64,000 nucleotides of DNA, taken from Actinernus sp. WN-2022 (Eukaryota; Cnidaria; Anthozoa; Actiniaria; Actinernidae). Below are positions 45,851-56,819 of this stretch, piece by piece; position 1 is the stretch's first letter; each line of letters opens with the position of its first letter. The notes under the pieces were generated by a model that was not told where the DNA came from, made no database searches, and worked only from the letters and a program-made list of their open reading frames with translations. Made by a program: the position numbers and the translations under genes. The stretch covers positions 77,590,861-77,654,860 of the forward strand of contig JAOWCC010000019.1 of the NCBI GenBank assembly GCA_030867875.1, in the 5' to 3' direction.

Positions 45851-46564
45851 GAATGACCAGTCAGTTCCAAATGCATCAGTGAGATATTAACATATCGTCT
45901 TTAGGAGGCGGAGCCTACAACTGAAGGAGGCGGAGGCAGACTAACTGAAGCGTAGAAGCGTGCATATTCAAATGAGATTTCAGCAGCAATCTTTGAGAGA
46001 TTTCATGAAGGTGAAATGAAACCTTCAAAACATATTACTAATCATGGTCGGTTGGCGCTGAAACTTGGCATTAAAGGCCTTCAGGATATGTTCATGATTT
46101 TGCGCCCTTTTGGTTTTTAGAAGAGGTTTTTATTTGTTCGTAAATCGCTCTCGCATATCACTAGTAATACATTTTCCCTTTAAAACACATGAAAAACCCT
46201 GAGGTTCCGTGTCATTTTCATACTCGTAAAATATGTGTTACGTGAAATATTTTGGCGGAATGATGAAGTTAATTATCTTATCTACATTTTGCTCCCTTTT
46301 GGTTTTTTGTAGCGATTTTCTTTCCTGTCGAAAAGAAAACAAATCTCAAGCCACTATCGCCATTTTTTCCTGTTTCCTTTGTAAATTGGCCGCCCTGTTC
46401 AAATTAATTTTCGAATTTGGCGGCGTACTGTAATTTTTAAGACCCGGATGTGTCGCGCCATTCTGCCCGATGTGAATATCTCTGAAACGAGATGAGATGT
46501 TGACAAACGGAAAATGTCTTTATTCCTCATTTGGAACGCATTTTAACATTAGCTCAACTTAATT

Positions 46565-46873
46565 TTCGCTTCATAGGCACTTTAATAAGTGGAATTGACA
46601 AAGAACAGAGCAAAATGAACTATAATTAATAATTTATATAATTAGGTTATAATAAGGTGAACTATAATCAGGTTTTGATAAGTAGAATTGACATACGGAA
46701 CAGAGCAAAATGAAATATAATTAAGTTATCCTTCAATGACGTCATTGAAACTTGATTCGTTAATAAATGAAAGTGACAGACTATAATTATTATATTTTCT
46801 ATCAGTAATTTGTTTTCCAGTTTGATTTTTAAATCAAAGATAAATTTGCTAGGGCTTATAGGCACTTTAACGA
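46565..46873. repeat. TTAA-type repeat end and associated AT-rich element
   Basis: TAGGCACTTTAATAAG near 46575 and GCTAGGGCTTATAGGCACTTTAA near 46849-46871 resemble the end of the foldback at 3653-4066. AAGTGGAATTGACA/AAGTAGAATTGACA occurs twice (46588, 46680). A decayed or composite copy. Confidence 0.5.
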
Positions 46874-46905
46874 ATGGCGGTCGTGCTTTCACTCTACTAC
46901 TTCTC

Positions 46906-47206
46906 CAGGGGGGTACTCCTGTTTGTGACGTATTATGTATGTGCCGTGAGGGTGGGTCAGGGTTTTGACCTGATTTGGGCAGATCAGGGTCAGGATTTGA
47001 GTTTAATTCCTTTTCAGGCGAACAATTTATTTCACAGGGCCTATTTGTATTTTTATAAAGAAGGAACAATCAGTGTTTTTTTTTTCAAAAAGGGGGCAAT
47101 CAGGGTTTTGGAGCTCGGATTTTGGGTCAAACAGGGTCAGGGTTTGAGCCTCTTGGCCTCACATACATACCCGTTTTTCATGTAAGCCCCCCCCCCCCCC
47201 CCCCGG
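46906..47206. mobile_element. G/C-run-terminated element, subtype A copy 2
   Basis: GGGGGGTACTCCTGTTTGTG at left; TTCATGTAAG followed by about 18 C at right. The interior (GACGTATTATGTATGTGCCG, GGTCAGGGTTTTGACCTG, TTTGAGCCTCTTGGCCTCAC) matches 31911-32319. Its right end lies ~70 bp beyond the GST stop codon. Confidence 0.75.
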
Positions 47207-47233
47207 TATTTCTGAGGAACGAAAAACTCATTA

Positions 47234-47239
47234 TTTATT
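47234..47239 (-). terminator. Poly(A) signal of the GST gene
   Basis: AATAAA on the minus strand, 39 nt past the TAA stop at 47281-47279. Standard position for 3'-end processing. Confidence 0.65.
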
Positions 47240-47278
47240 CTTGTTCTTGTTCACATTCAAACTGACAGGAAACCAATT

Positions 47279-50200
47279 TTAATTATCTTGTGGACATTTG
47301 GTCAGACGATGCAGGAACATTTCGTGCTGCTCGTGGACTTTGTCCCATTTAGGCTGGGTTTTGACTTTATTGAACCAAGCGAATACTCTTGGCCATAATC
47401 GGCCAAACTCGAAATTCAGCCATTCCGCCTGGCACAAAACCGATGCGACATAACTGTCTGCAATGGTGCGTTCTTTACCGCAAAGGTACGGGTTTCTTTT
47501 GAGATAGAAATTCTCCAGCACTTCGAGCTGTTTACTAAGTTCTTTTGCGCCCTTTTCGACCATGACCTCCGTATCCTCGTGTGACTTGAGATGATATTTT
47601 TCCAAGAAATGTGGGTAGACGTGCCTGTAGCCTAGAGTTCTGGAACGAATAAAATGATATGGGGTTACTGAATATTTATCATGAATTTCACTGGTCTTCA
47701 TTCTGAAATGGTGAGGGTGAATTGGCTGAGGCAGGACTGTAAGTACTAGTTAACGGATGTATTCGTTCTCTTTTCCTAAGACGGGAGACGTTGGGATCCC
47801 CTAATCCTAATGTTTTCTTCACTAGAACTACTGACAACAAACAGTCTCACAGTGAATTCGGCTGCATATAGTTGAGCCACAAAGGCCCACATGGTTCATA
47901 GCTTCCACTCATCTTATAATTTTCTAGTGCTGACGAGCTCAAAGAAGCCGAAAGCCTGTTGCAGCTAACAGTGACGTGCTGATATATATCACTATGGAAA
48001 GGCTTAGGTTACTGGATGGCAAATAAACTTCAAAATGCCGTTTTAGAAAGATTGACAATCGATTGGAGGTGGAAAATAGCGTTTACAAACAGGTTTTGCT
48101 AATAACACTACCGATCTTGTACAAGTGCTTTTAAATAAATGAAGTCGGATATTTTTGCTATCCAATACAACCACGTGATCGTATCCGTCAAAAGGCCATT
48201 GCTCAGGTATTTTTTTGAACAGAGCCCCAAAGCTGCTTTAGCATACAGAAGTTTTATGTCGAGGCTCTGGAGAATTATTTCAGTTCTCCCCTGAAACTCG
48301 ACTTGGAAATTTCGTTCCTTGAGCAGTTCAAGGGTCAATTGTCGACCCACAAATGATAAACTTTCACACAAGACAAAAATAACTACTCAGATTAGCAGAG
48401 TAATTTCCAGATATACTAGAGAAAATGTGAGATAATTTGATGAAGAATGGAAAGGATTCGAGAGAATGTAAAATACTAATTTTAAGAGAAATTTAGAGTA
48501 ACTTGAAATCGGGTCACTGTAACCGAAATCAAGTTTCTAGAAAAGGCTTTTGTAATCCACTTTCATCTTTGCCATCCTCTATCGCGGAACAAGTTTGAAA
48601 GCATATCAGGACATTCACATGGTATTTCTTTTCCGTATCTCAGGGCGTTATGTAGTCTTTTAATTATAAAGAAACCTGAGCTCCGGTTAAATTCGATTGA
48701 CAATGCCCCTTTAAGTGTAATACACAAGTAGTTAATCGCAAGCCATTCACGACATTTCGTTTGATTATTTAGTCGATTGTCGTACCTGTGAAGATCGCAG
48801 TTCGCCCAGTTTAAGACCGACAGTACTTTGCTCCTTTCTTCCAACGTTTCTCCCCAGCCAGCATAGTTGGTGTATTTTTGAGCCACGTACCTGAGAATTG
48901 CTATCCTGCGAAAGAAACAGTATAAATTCGTTTTAATAAAAGATAACAATAGAATATCACAGTCCCTTCATTACATGCCAAAGTGACGCCAAAGGTAAAA
49001 ATACCTAGCTCCGCAATTATTGGTTTTTATGCCGTGACACCATCCATATCAAAATCATTGCACACAGAAGAGGACATTTGGTATTGGTCATCGCTTTGAA
49101 GTAAATGCGATTTTATTTGAGAGAGATAACAACTTCAGTCGCATTACAAGTTCAGTTATAATATAGCTTACCTGATGATACCAGAACTATACGAAGGAGA
49201 ATTCTCTGCTTTCGTTTTGACCGCTCCAAAATCTCTCCTACTGCAGCTCCCGCCATTACAAAGGTCACACAAGAAAAAATAGCACGAGATGGAACTTTAA
49301 CAGCGATTTATTGCACTCTAAACTCGAGAAACCTCGATGTTCTATACATCAAAACACTGGAAATTTATTCTCCTATCTGAATTCAGCGGTAGAAAGTCAG
49401 TTTAGACATGCGTATTCAAGCTAAATGCAGTTTTCTTCTGCTTGGTCGTCCATAAACGAGTAACGCCTTGTAAAAATTCACTTCACTCGCGAAAGCAAAT
49501 TCAAATTTATTCAGTCGAAATCTTAATATAATCACTTCAAACAGTTACTAGTTGCATATTAGATGTTACTTAACTTTGATTTGAAGGTAGAAATTTTTCA
49601 TAAATCATTTTATTTGTTTTAGAAGGCAAAATAGCTCCCCAAACCATGTATTTTCGAGTGATTTGACTGGGCCGATACCGGAAGTGAGTCACCGTGGGCG
49701 CTTTTTCGAGGGGGGCGCTTATTTCAAATTTCATTCAACCAGCTTTATTGCTAAAACCAAAACAAACCAGAAGCAACAGTAACATTCATATTGTTCTCGT
49801 AGTTCTCCTTGATAATCGCATAGTTTAGGTTAAACATAACCCTGGCTTTAATCCCCTTAATAGCCCGACTGGAAAAGTGACGGGGAGGGGAGGGGGGCGC
49901 TTGTTCGACGGGCGCACTTATTTCAAATTTTGGCTAAAAGGGTGGGCGCTTATTAGAGGGTGGGCGCTTATTCGAGGAAATACGGTATTCCCTTATTGGT
50001 GAGTGTTTGCTCCATTTAATAACAAAAAACGACTCTAAGTGTCTTAAGAAGCACCTGCCGACTTACGCGTATAAACTCGTCTTCTAACTTTTGTTGTTGG
50101 AGGTAAATATAGTCCGAGGAAAGGAAACACCGTTAATTGAATTTTCCAGCAGGGGTGACAACATGGTGACAAGAAAGATTAAAGATAAACACTCTCCTTT

Positions 50201-51811
50201 GTTGCTTGGCTGATAGATTCTAATATATTGGTCCAGATAAGCTTCAAGTCTTTTTCAGTTTAATTTGTATGCCGTCATAGAAGACTTAACTTAAATCAAA
50301 AGAAAGTTCATTCACAGAGGTCCGTATTCTAGTCAGGGGTATTAAATGCTTCCCACGCGGTTTCTCGGCTTCTCTCGGAACCAAGGAAAGTTCTGAATGC
50401 AGGAAGGCGGGCATATATTTATCTAGCCAAATTAAAGAACCCCGCAATAGGAAGCCTCTAGGCATCATATTTTTGACAACTTGTATTATTTACACAAAGA
50501 TTTATGGTGTTTTGAGGGGGAGGGGGTAAGGTGGACAATAATATGATCACACCGCGTTAAATAATAAAAAAAAAAAATTTAGTATCATTATAAAACCGCC
50601 TGTAGTTATTGCTAATCAGACAATTCAAATCGGTATTTTATAATAAGCCTGGTTTTATTCCATTCTGTTCCTGAGCTTATAAGTCTCCAGCGATCAATGA
50701 TCAATAAATCCCCTCCACAGAATATCAACATAATTCAAAAACAAAATCTGGCATACAAACCCTTCAAAAACTGTTGTACTTCCATCCAGCAATACCGGCA
50801 CTTCCTGATGGGGATTCATTGATATAAATTTCGGATCTCTATGTTCTCCTTCAAACACATCCACATCTGTCAGTTCGACTGGTATTTCATTCTAATATGT
50901 GAGAAGAAAATCTTACTGAACAGTATACAATAGGGTCATATACCAAATAACTGTATTTTATTCATCACAGATGATCTTAAATATCAAAGGCTCTACTTTA
51001 TCCAACAGAGCCCAGAACTGATATATTATGCGTCATTGTGCGACGGAGAAAATTTGAGCTTCTTCGTAAGTGACCCGTTAAAATCGTATGCCAAAAATAA
51101 TATTGATAAATAACCTGCACGCATAGCGCATGCATGTTACTTGAAGATGTATATTTATTATTCAAAATAACAAAAATTATCAATATAAATGTAAATTCAA
51201 AACATTGGCCAGTGTTTTATGTTGCTCTTGTTTTAATATTAGCGTCCAAGTAGCGGTCGTGAACGATTAGATTGGCGGAATAAGAACCCCGGTAAGAACC
51301 TTTTAATTTGAAAGTCATAAAGAACTCATTAGCCTAGCTTTCATGCAAATGAAAGGCTAAAAACATGCAGTTATCCTTACTGAAGAGGAGACGACATCCC
51401 CTGAACTTCGATTTAAGCCCAAGTAAAAACGCTTTGTATAACTGAAATTCAATTAACCTAGAGGTTTTCACTTCTTTATTTGTGCCTGATGGCCCGCATA
51501 GAGACCGCTCATGTCATTGTTATGCTGTAACTGTGATCCAAATGATCAAGAGGGAAGGTGTTTCGAAATATTATTGTGACGAAAATATTGCCCTTGAGTT
51601 TGACCGTAATTTGTACTTCTTCATACTAGCGACTTACTTAGTATTTCCATGGAAGTCTTGGACAGTCGTACGTTTTCATGGTACTCTATGCGGTACAACT
51701 TCTAAGAATGCGTTTGTACCTTACCTGAAGTAAATACAGCCACACGGCACGGCAACACGGTGAAATACGGACTAGAAATAATTTAAGCGGGGCCTTTTTG
51801 TTTTCCTCCAT
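47279..51811 (-). CDS. Theta-like glutathione S-transferase, complete, four exons
   Basis: Conjugates glutathione to electrophiles in the cytosol (family knowledge). Exons: 51811-51725, 50891-50761, 48905-48786, 47702-47279; all AG/GT with matching phases (0, 2, 2), giving 253 residues, usual for theta enzymes. Exon 1: MEENKKAPLKLFLVRISPCC, with Ser17 at the place of the theta catalytic serine. Exon 2: NEIPVELTDVDVFEGEHRDP, then NPHQEVPVLLDG with the cis-proline (Pro61). Exon 3: IAILRYVAQKYT. Exon 4: the helical C-terminal domain with the N-capping box TIAD (192-195) and a stop at 47279. Oddity: the usual Glu-Ser of the glutathione-binding E-S-I/x-A-I motif reads E-G (Gly73), and that codon is split by intron 2. 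Introns hold repeats and a MITE. No neighbouring GST is visible. Confidence 0.92.
47955..48196. mobile_element. MITE copy 2 of the AATAGGCCCTTTGCAGCTAA family (GST intron 3)
   Basis: Inverted relative to 43078-43368 and more decayed. Shared words are GTTGCAGCTAACAGTGACGTG, CAATCGATTGGAGGTGG and AACAGGTTTTGCTAATAACA. The minus-strand frame at 48108-48371 is mostly this repeat. Confidence 0.7.
48487..48632. repeat. Dispersed repeat, inverted partner of 39366-39497 (GST intron 3)
   Basis: Carries AACCGAAATCAAGTTTCTAG and ATCTTTGCCATCCTCTA, the complement of the copy near the NHL-like gene. Confidence 0.7.
49660..49990. repeat. GGGCGCTTATT-rich repeat (GST intron 2)
   Basis: GGGCGCTTATTTCAAATTT occurs twice and GGGTGGGCGCTTATT twice. 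The right end GAGGAAATACGGTA resembles TACCGTATTT-type MITE termini. The left end reads GATACCGGAAGTGAG. Non-coding. Confidence 0.6.
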
Positions 51812-52488
51812 CGAAGCGGCTTCCCTCGAACTCAGATCTATAATAATTCACATAAATACTGTCGGATATTAGGATATTAAGTTCTTCGTCAAGTTTTGAG
51901 AAGCGGAAGCCGTGTCGAACCGACGACCCGAGTGTCGCCAAGGTCTTTCTCCGAATATATTGGTCTGACAGATTAAGTTCTGTGGCATTGAATAACAAAT
52001 CAAACCATCGTTTTTCACACTTCACCTGTTTTATACTCAATCGTATTCACAAAGCAAATAGTTTAAAACAATGCAAACATGACATCCCTTAAAGTCGTAA
52101 ACTATAAACATTTTGGACAATAGTATGAAGTACGTACAATACAAACTGAATGTATACTATGGATCAAGAGAAAGGTCATCATTGTTCTGTTATATAATCG
52201 ATCTGACCTGAGATGGAAAATATGTTAACTACTAGCACTTGGTGACTGACAGATATAACACAACTCAATCCAAATTACTAACTTCGAGAGTCCAACTTGG
52301 AGTGAACAACCTCGAAGACATTTTATAACTTCTCACTTGCAAATATTTGAAATACCATAATCACAGTCACACAATGGAGACCACATCACTGAAATTTTGT
52401 AAGTTTTTTAAATAGAATAATTACCGCAAAAGTTAACAAAGCGGCTGTTTTCGCAGACAACGCGGTTAGCGTTAATTATATTGAATAC

Positions 52489-52521
52489 GATATTTCGGCT
52501 GGCCAAACCAGCCTTCTTCAG
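52489..52521 (-). ncRNA. Hammerhead-like motif (Penelope-type context possible)
   Basis: Minus strand: CTGAAGA, an extra A, a six-pair stem (GGCTGG/CCAGCC) with a TTTGG loop, then GAAATATCG. CUGANGA and GAAA are the hammerhead core, with N free, so both core blocks are intact. Stem III (ATA/TAT) is weak and stem I barely pairs, so activity is doubtful. Hammerheads of this layout are known from Penelope-like retroelements. The AAGAAGGCTG stem start is shared with 7859-7893. Confidence 0.5.
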
Positions 52522-52722
52522 CTACTTGATGTGAAAGTGCACCCAACGTATTTGAAAAAAAACATAAATATCGATTTTGAGTACTTCCGTGAAGAATGTT
52601 TTGCTTTTACAGAGAATACTCAGTGTTCTACGCTTGTTTGAAATCACAAAAAAATTACCTTTCTGACCCATGACCGCGTCAAACCTGGGTCGATTCCTAG
52701 GTAGACGTCATCTAATCATTGG

Positions 52723-53084
52723 TTGAAAAGAGTCAGAAACCTACGCAAACCTCCCTGGATGTCCTCTTCTATCTCTAGCTGCATGAAAACTAGAGAGGCT
52801 CCTCAAACAAGCCTATCAGACAAAATGATCCATCTAACTGGAAAGTTATATAAAGAGGCAAGAAATAAAGTAGCCTGGATAATCATGAGGAAAGCCAAAC
52901 GGGACTACTATGTTGAATGTCTTGAGGAAACTAAACCAGACCCTCGAGATATGTGGTCACACATGAGAACTCTTCTTCCAGACAAAAACGAAATTGGTCC
53001 AAAACTACTCAAAAGCTCCAGCTCCAACTGATATTAGTGCTAAATCTATGGCAGAAAATTTCAACAAATATTTCTGCAATGTTG
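52723..53084 (+). pseudogene. Non-LTR retrotransposon ORF2 fragment (pre-RT segment)
   Basis: Reads PPWMSSSISSCMKTREAPQT, LYKEARNKVAWIIMRKAKRD, then CLEETKPDPRDMWSHMRTLL and, after a frameshift, KSMAENFNKYFCNVA to a stop. This is the linker region before the RT core in CR1/L2-type ORF2. It is truncated on both sides. Confidence 0.8.
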
Positions 53085-53390
53085 CGTAGTCTGGACTTTA
53101 CCAAGTTGAAGTACTTTACTGAGTCAAATTAAAGCTGGGAGCATATATACTAAATTTACTATTCCACCTGTGTCTCTATCTTTTTAGATCAGTTCACCAA
53201 ACTCTGTCCAAGGAAAGCTACAGGCCTTACATACAAACATATATACACTTTATGTATACACGAGTAAACATCAGTAATAGCATAAAACAAATTTTAAAGA
53301 TACAGAGATTGTAAAAAAATAAAATATGCCTACTGTTTTACATGAATGTTGTGTGTTTTAAGTATGATAGTTTAAAATAGGGAAGTTAGG

Positions 53391-53830
53391 TTACAATATT
53401 GATATTTTTTTCTTAAAAATATTTATTTTATCGGAGGCTCTGACATCCTCGGGCAGTGCATTCCATATCTTTGCCCCGTCAAAACGAAAGCATTTTTTAC
53501 CAAAGTTTGTGCGCGGATGAGGAAAGGAGATTTTAGTCGACGAGCCTCTGAGATTATATTGGATAGCTTCGGTTCTTCTTGCTGGTACATATTTTTTTTC
53601 TAGGAGTTTACTTATGACAGGAAAGAACATTTCTCTGAAAAACAACAACTCTGAATTCAGCTTTGCGGATGGGCATTACCTTTCTAGTTTCCATTCAGCG
53701 GACAATATTCCTGTTCTTATAATCTAAGGGCTAAAGAACTGGCAATGATTGGCGCAGCTTCTTTGATAATTTTAGCGGGTATTTCATCTATTCCTGTGGC
53801 CTTAGAGGCAGATAGGCCCTTAATGAGAAT
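53391..53830 (-). pseudogene. Non-LTR retrotransposon ORF2 fragments (RT start joined to the C-terminus)
   Basis: From 53830 on the minus strand: LSASKATGIDEIPAKIIKEA (RT motif near the catalytic core), then a stop. It continues from 53648 with YNLRGSSTKISFPHPRTNFG, then DGAKIWNALPEDVRASDKIN, the ORF2 C-terminus. Most of the RT core is deleted. Opposite in orientation to the fragment at 52723-53084, 300 bp away. Confidence 0.8.
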
Positions 53831-54259
53831 AAAAAAAATTATCTAAAAAGTATACGTATATATATATATATATAATTATACAAAAAGTATACGCGTTGGG
53901 CACGCTGTGGTACAAATCAAGCGCTCTCGATCTAGATCTGGGCACTAATGACTGGTTACCAAGGCCTGGTGAACATAGCAACAACATAACCAAGATGGAG
54001 GAACGAACGAGATGAGAATGCTTGTTTGATGAAGAGAAAACACTTTAGATCGTAATACTAAGAAGAAAGTATGTCACATACCAGACTACCACCTATTCCA
54101 CCGTAAGTAGCACGAGTCATATGCCAGAATAATGAGCAAATTACGCCAAAATTCTCATTTCCAGATTGCCCGGGAGATTGGGTTCGTGAGTTATGACTTA
54201 TAGAGTATGGTTAAAAACTTTAGTCAAAGTAGTGACTTTCATGTTTTATTTTGGCACAA

Positions 54260-54835
54260 CTGCAGAATACCCCGGAGCAACTATAGAATACCCGTCCATT
54301 TTTAAGGCACTTTACTGTAAGTGCGTGGTCCGCGGTCCGCAGTCGAAAATAAGACTCTAGAACGACGAAACACTGAATAGCAGTCGGCTCTTGGAAAGCA
54401 TAAGAGTGACTGCCACCGCGGTCCGCAGTCGGCTGTTGAATATTAATAGTCGAATCATGAATATGAATGCCTCTAAGACATATAACTAAGTGCTACCGTG
54501 GTCCGCAGTCCCGCAGTCGAATCATGAATATTAATGACTGCAAGACATATAACTAAGTGCCACCGCGGTCCGCAGTCCCGCAGTCGATTGTTGAATATTG
54601 ATAGATCGCCCGAGTGGATTTAAGAACGACAAATACTCCAATTAAGCCATGTAACTGAGTGCCACCGCGGTCCGCGGTCCCGAAGTGCTGAATAATAATT
54701 TTGCTAATGCTACCGCGGTCCGAAGTGACTGAATAATAATTACTGCTAAATTATTCAAGCTGACTGCGGACCGCGGTGGCAGTGTTTCTGATACTTAGTT
54801 GGAGTGGACAGGTATTCTATACTTTAGCCAATACC
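54260..54835. mobile_element. Foldback element with CCGCGGTCCGCAGTC repeats
   Basis: Outer arms are inverted (ACTATAGAATACCCGTCCA at left; its near-complement TGGACAGGTATTCTATACTT at right). The interior has about six copies of ACCGCGGTCCGCAGTC at roughly 60-bp spacing, with AAGACATATAACTAAGTGCC between them. The palindromic CCGCGG cores contrast sharply with the AT-rich surroundings. Confidence 0.75.
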
Positions 54836-54862
54836 CCCTCCCAGATGTGTGTGTATCAAGAT

Positions 54863-55287
54863 CCCGGGGGGGTGACTCCCTTAAGTGAGGGGTACATGGA
54901 TGCTCGTCGTAGCTTTTAGGGGTCGAAATCAGGAGTTTTGCTTTTGGTTGGTACCACTTAGGGTATCCACGATCAAACACAGACATTTCTATGTAAAGCG
55001 GTACCTTTTAGGGGTCGGGTGTCAATTTGTTGCTGTTAAAGAGTGTCACCGAATGCTAGAGAATGACAGCGCTTTTGAAAACAACAAGGAAGAATGTGCT
55101 TGATGATACGTACAACATGTTAATAGCAATAAAAGGCATCGAAAGTTTAAAATGTTGGCATGTTTCTATCGGTACCTTTTAGGGGTAAAAATAGACTTGA
55201 GGCATGCCCACTTTAGTACCTCTTAGGGGTCCGACGAGCATTCCTACCCCTTTTATATGGGAGTCCCCCCCCCCCCCCCCCCCCCTG
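54863..55287. mobile_element. G/C-run-terminated element, subtype B copy 2, with 10-bp target duplication
   Basis: GTATCAAGAT at 54853-54862 is repeated at 55288-55297. The element begins CCCGGGGGGGTGACTCCC and ends GGGAGTC followed by about 21 C. GGTACCTTTTAGGGGTC recurs inside. The exact 10-bp duplication proves transposition and fits Mutator-type (9-11 bp) target sites. Confidence 0.85.
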
Positions 55288-55297
55288 GTATCAAGAT

Positions 55298-56390
55298 ACG
55301 ATTTCACTTTCATGTGAGCACTTTTTACGTGTGAAATCTAACCTGAGAACTTCTTTACAGTAAAGAAGTGGGTAAGCTGATGTATTATGATAAACTAGCA
55401 GGGACCCGCGGAACTTACATGAATTCAACAAATATGATCAATTATAGTAACATAGTCTAGCCGGCTGACTGACTCCTGACACAATGTTGTGTATTGGAGG
55501 TTTTTATAGGTCGACTGCGAACAGTCCCTTGTCTTGGTCTCTAGTCATGAAATACTCGAAGTCTAAGGTTTTTAGCGTGTTGATGTTTTCAAAGTTGTAT
55601 TTTGATTTAAAAAAAAGGCAATAATATCTTACGGATCTCAGTTCATTTCTCAAACCGATGAGCACAATTATACCTATTGTCGAAAAGGTGCCAAAACTGA
55701 CGGTCACAGGCAGCTCGAGACGTGAATTTGTATGACGAAAACAAATATGGTCGCCGAAAGAGCATTGAACGAAGCAGGAAAAAGGAATAAATACAATAAT
55801 CAAAAGCCAAGTTATTTGAATGTCTGGTGGTAGTGAGTTTATGGTCTGAAGAGCCTACAATAGTTGGGCGAGGAAACAGTTGTTTTTATATATCTAAGAA
55901 CACAGGAAACTACAGAAAACAGACATGGACAAAATATCTTACTCTTAACACATCATAGAGTTGTAAGATAAAAAAATAATTAACAGCCTTTTCCACGGAT
56001 AACATTTCTAACTGTGTTTGAATACCTGGTCTTACCTCGTTCGATCATTTGACTTCGGCCGCTTCGCCTGGTGATAGGTTTTCCCTAAAACAGATGGCTT
56101 GCTCGCCCAACTAAGTGTAGAACTTGAGAAAACTCATTTCTTTTTAACATTATTTCCTCAAATGCAACCAAGACCAATAGACAGAGAGCAACTTTTCACA
56201 TGATTCATCGTCTTCGTTGGGATACCTGTGGTCGTCACTTTTTGCCGCCATTTTCGGACGCGCGCATCCTCCATATTAGGATATCGATCTGGCGAGGGAG
56301 CCTGGGAAAGAGCGTTACACACACACACACTTAGCGTATTATTACTCGGGCTGCCTGTGGCAGCGACGAGTCTTAAAATGCAAGTCGTTA
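55298..56390. other. No gene assigned
   Basis: A minus-strand frame at 55803-55504 has hydrophobic segments but resembles no family and has no supporting splice chain. The rest is AT-rich sequence without recognised repeats, apart from an (AC)n tract near 56318-56329. Confidence 0.4.
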
Positions 56391-56399
56391 TTATTATTT

Positions 56400-56700
56400 A
56401 TTTATTTTTTATTTCATGTTGCACGGGTTCTGCGCATGCGTTAAAGGTCAAATTCAAACCAATCAGATTGCACTGTGCTGGTAACGCAACAATCGCCAGG
56501 TTAATGTATTTACATAATTAAATACAGTAAATCAAGATGGTGGACGACGGCGCGAGGAATTTTCTCTCAAATTTGGAGTCCCATCTCTCAAATGTAAGCA
56601 GTTTAATGTTTTATTTAAGTTCACTCGTGCGAAAGCCTTCCAACACTCCCAACAGGCTCAGGATATTTCAACTGGCGCTCTTGTTTGGGGTACGTTTCGT
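56400..56700. repeat. ~300-bp direct repeat, copy 1 (partner 58545-58745)
   Basis: TTTCATGTTGCACGGGTTCTG, GTTAAAGGTCAAATTCAAAC, CAATCGCCAGGTTAATGTA and GCGAAAGCCTTCCAAC occur in the same order in both copies, 2.15 kb apart. Copy 1 carries an extra ~100 bp that includes the candidate exon at 56537. Confidence 0.8.
56537..56593 (+). CDS. Candidate first coding exon (MVDDGARNFLSN...)
   Basis: The ATG follows AATCAAG; 19 codons (MVDDGARNFLSNLESHLSN) lead in phase 0 to a GTAAGC donor. The segment is missing from the 58.6-kb copy of the surrounding repeat. Phase does not match the first seen TSNAXIP1-like exon, which needs one prior base, so another exon would have to intervene. No downstream partner was identified; it may be chance. 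Confidence 0.25.
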
Positions 56701-56819
56701 AGGTAATAAACACTCACTCGGCACAGAATATGATGACCGAAGCAGTTATTCAACTCTCACGGTAAACAAGACTCCTCTCACGTACGGCCGAGATTTTGGT
56801 TCGAGAAATTAAAGGCTTC

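Noticed and set aside
46668..47069. 133-aa minus-strand frame next to the GST gene
   Set aside because: Made mostly of the G/C-run-terminated repeat at 46906-47206.
49166..49251. ATG exon (MAGAAVGEILERSKRKQR...) with a GTAAGC donor on the minus strand, as an alternative GST first exon
   Set aside because: It ends in phase 1 while GST exon 3 needs phase 2, and exons 1-2 upstream give the proper thioredoxin-fold N-terminus.
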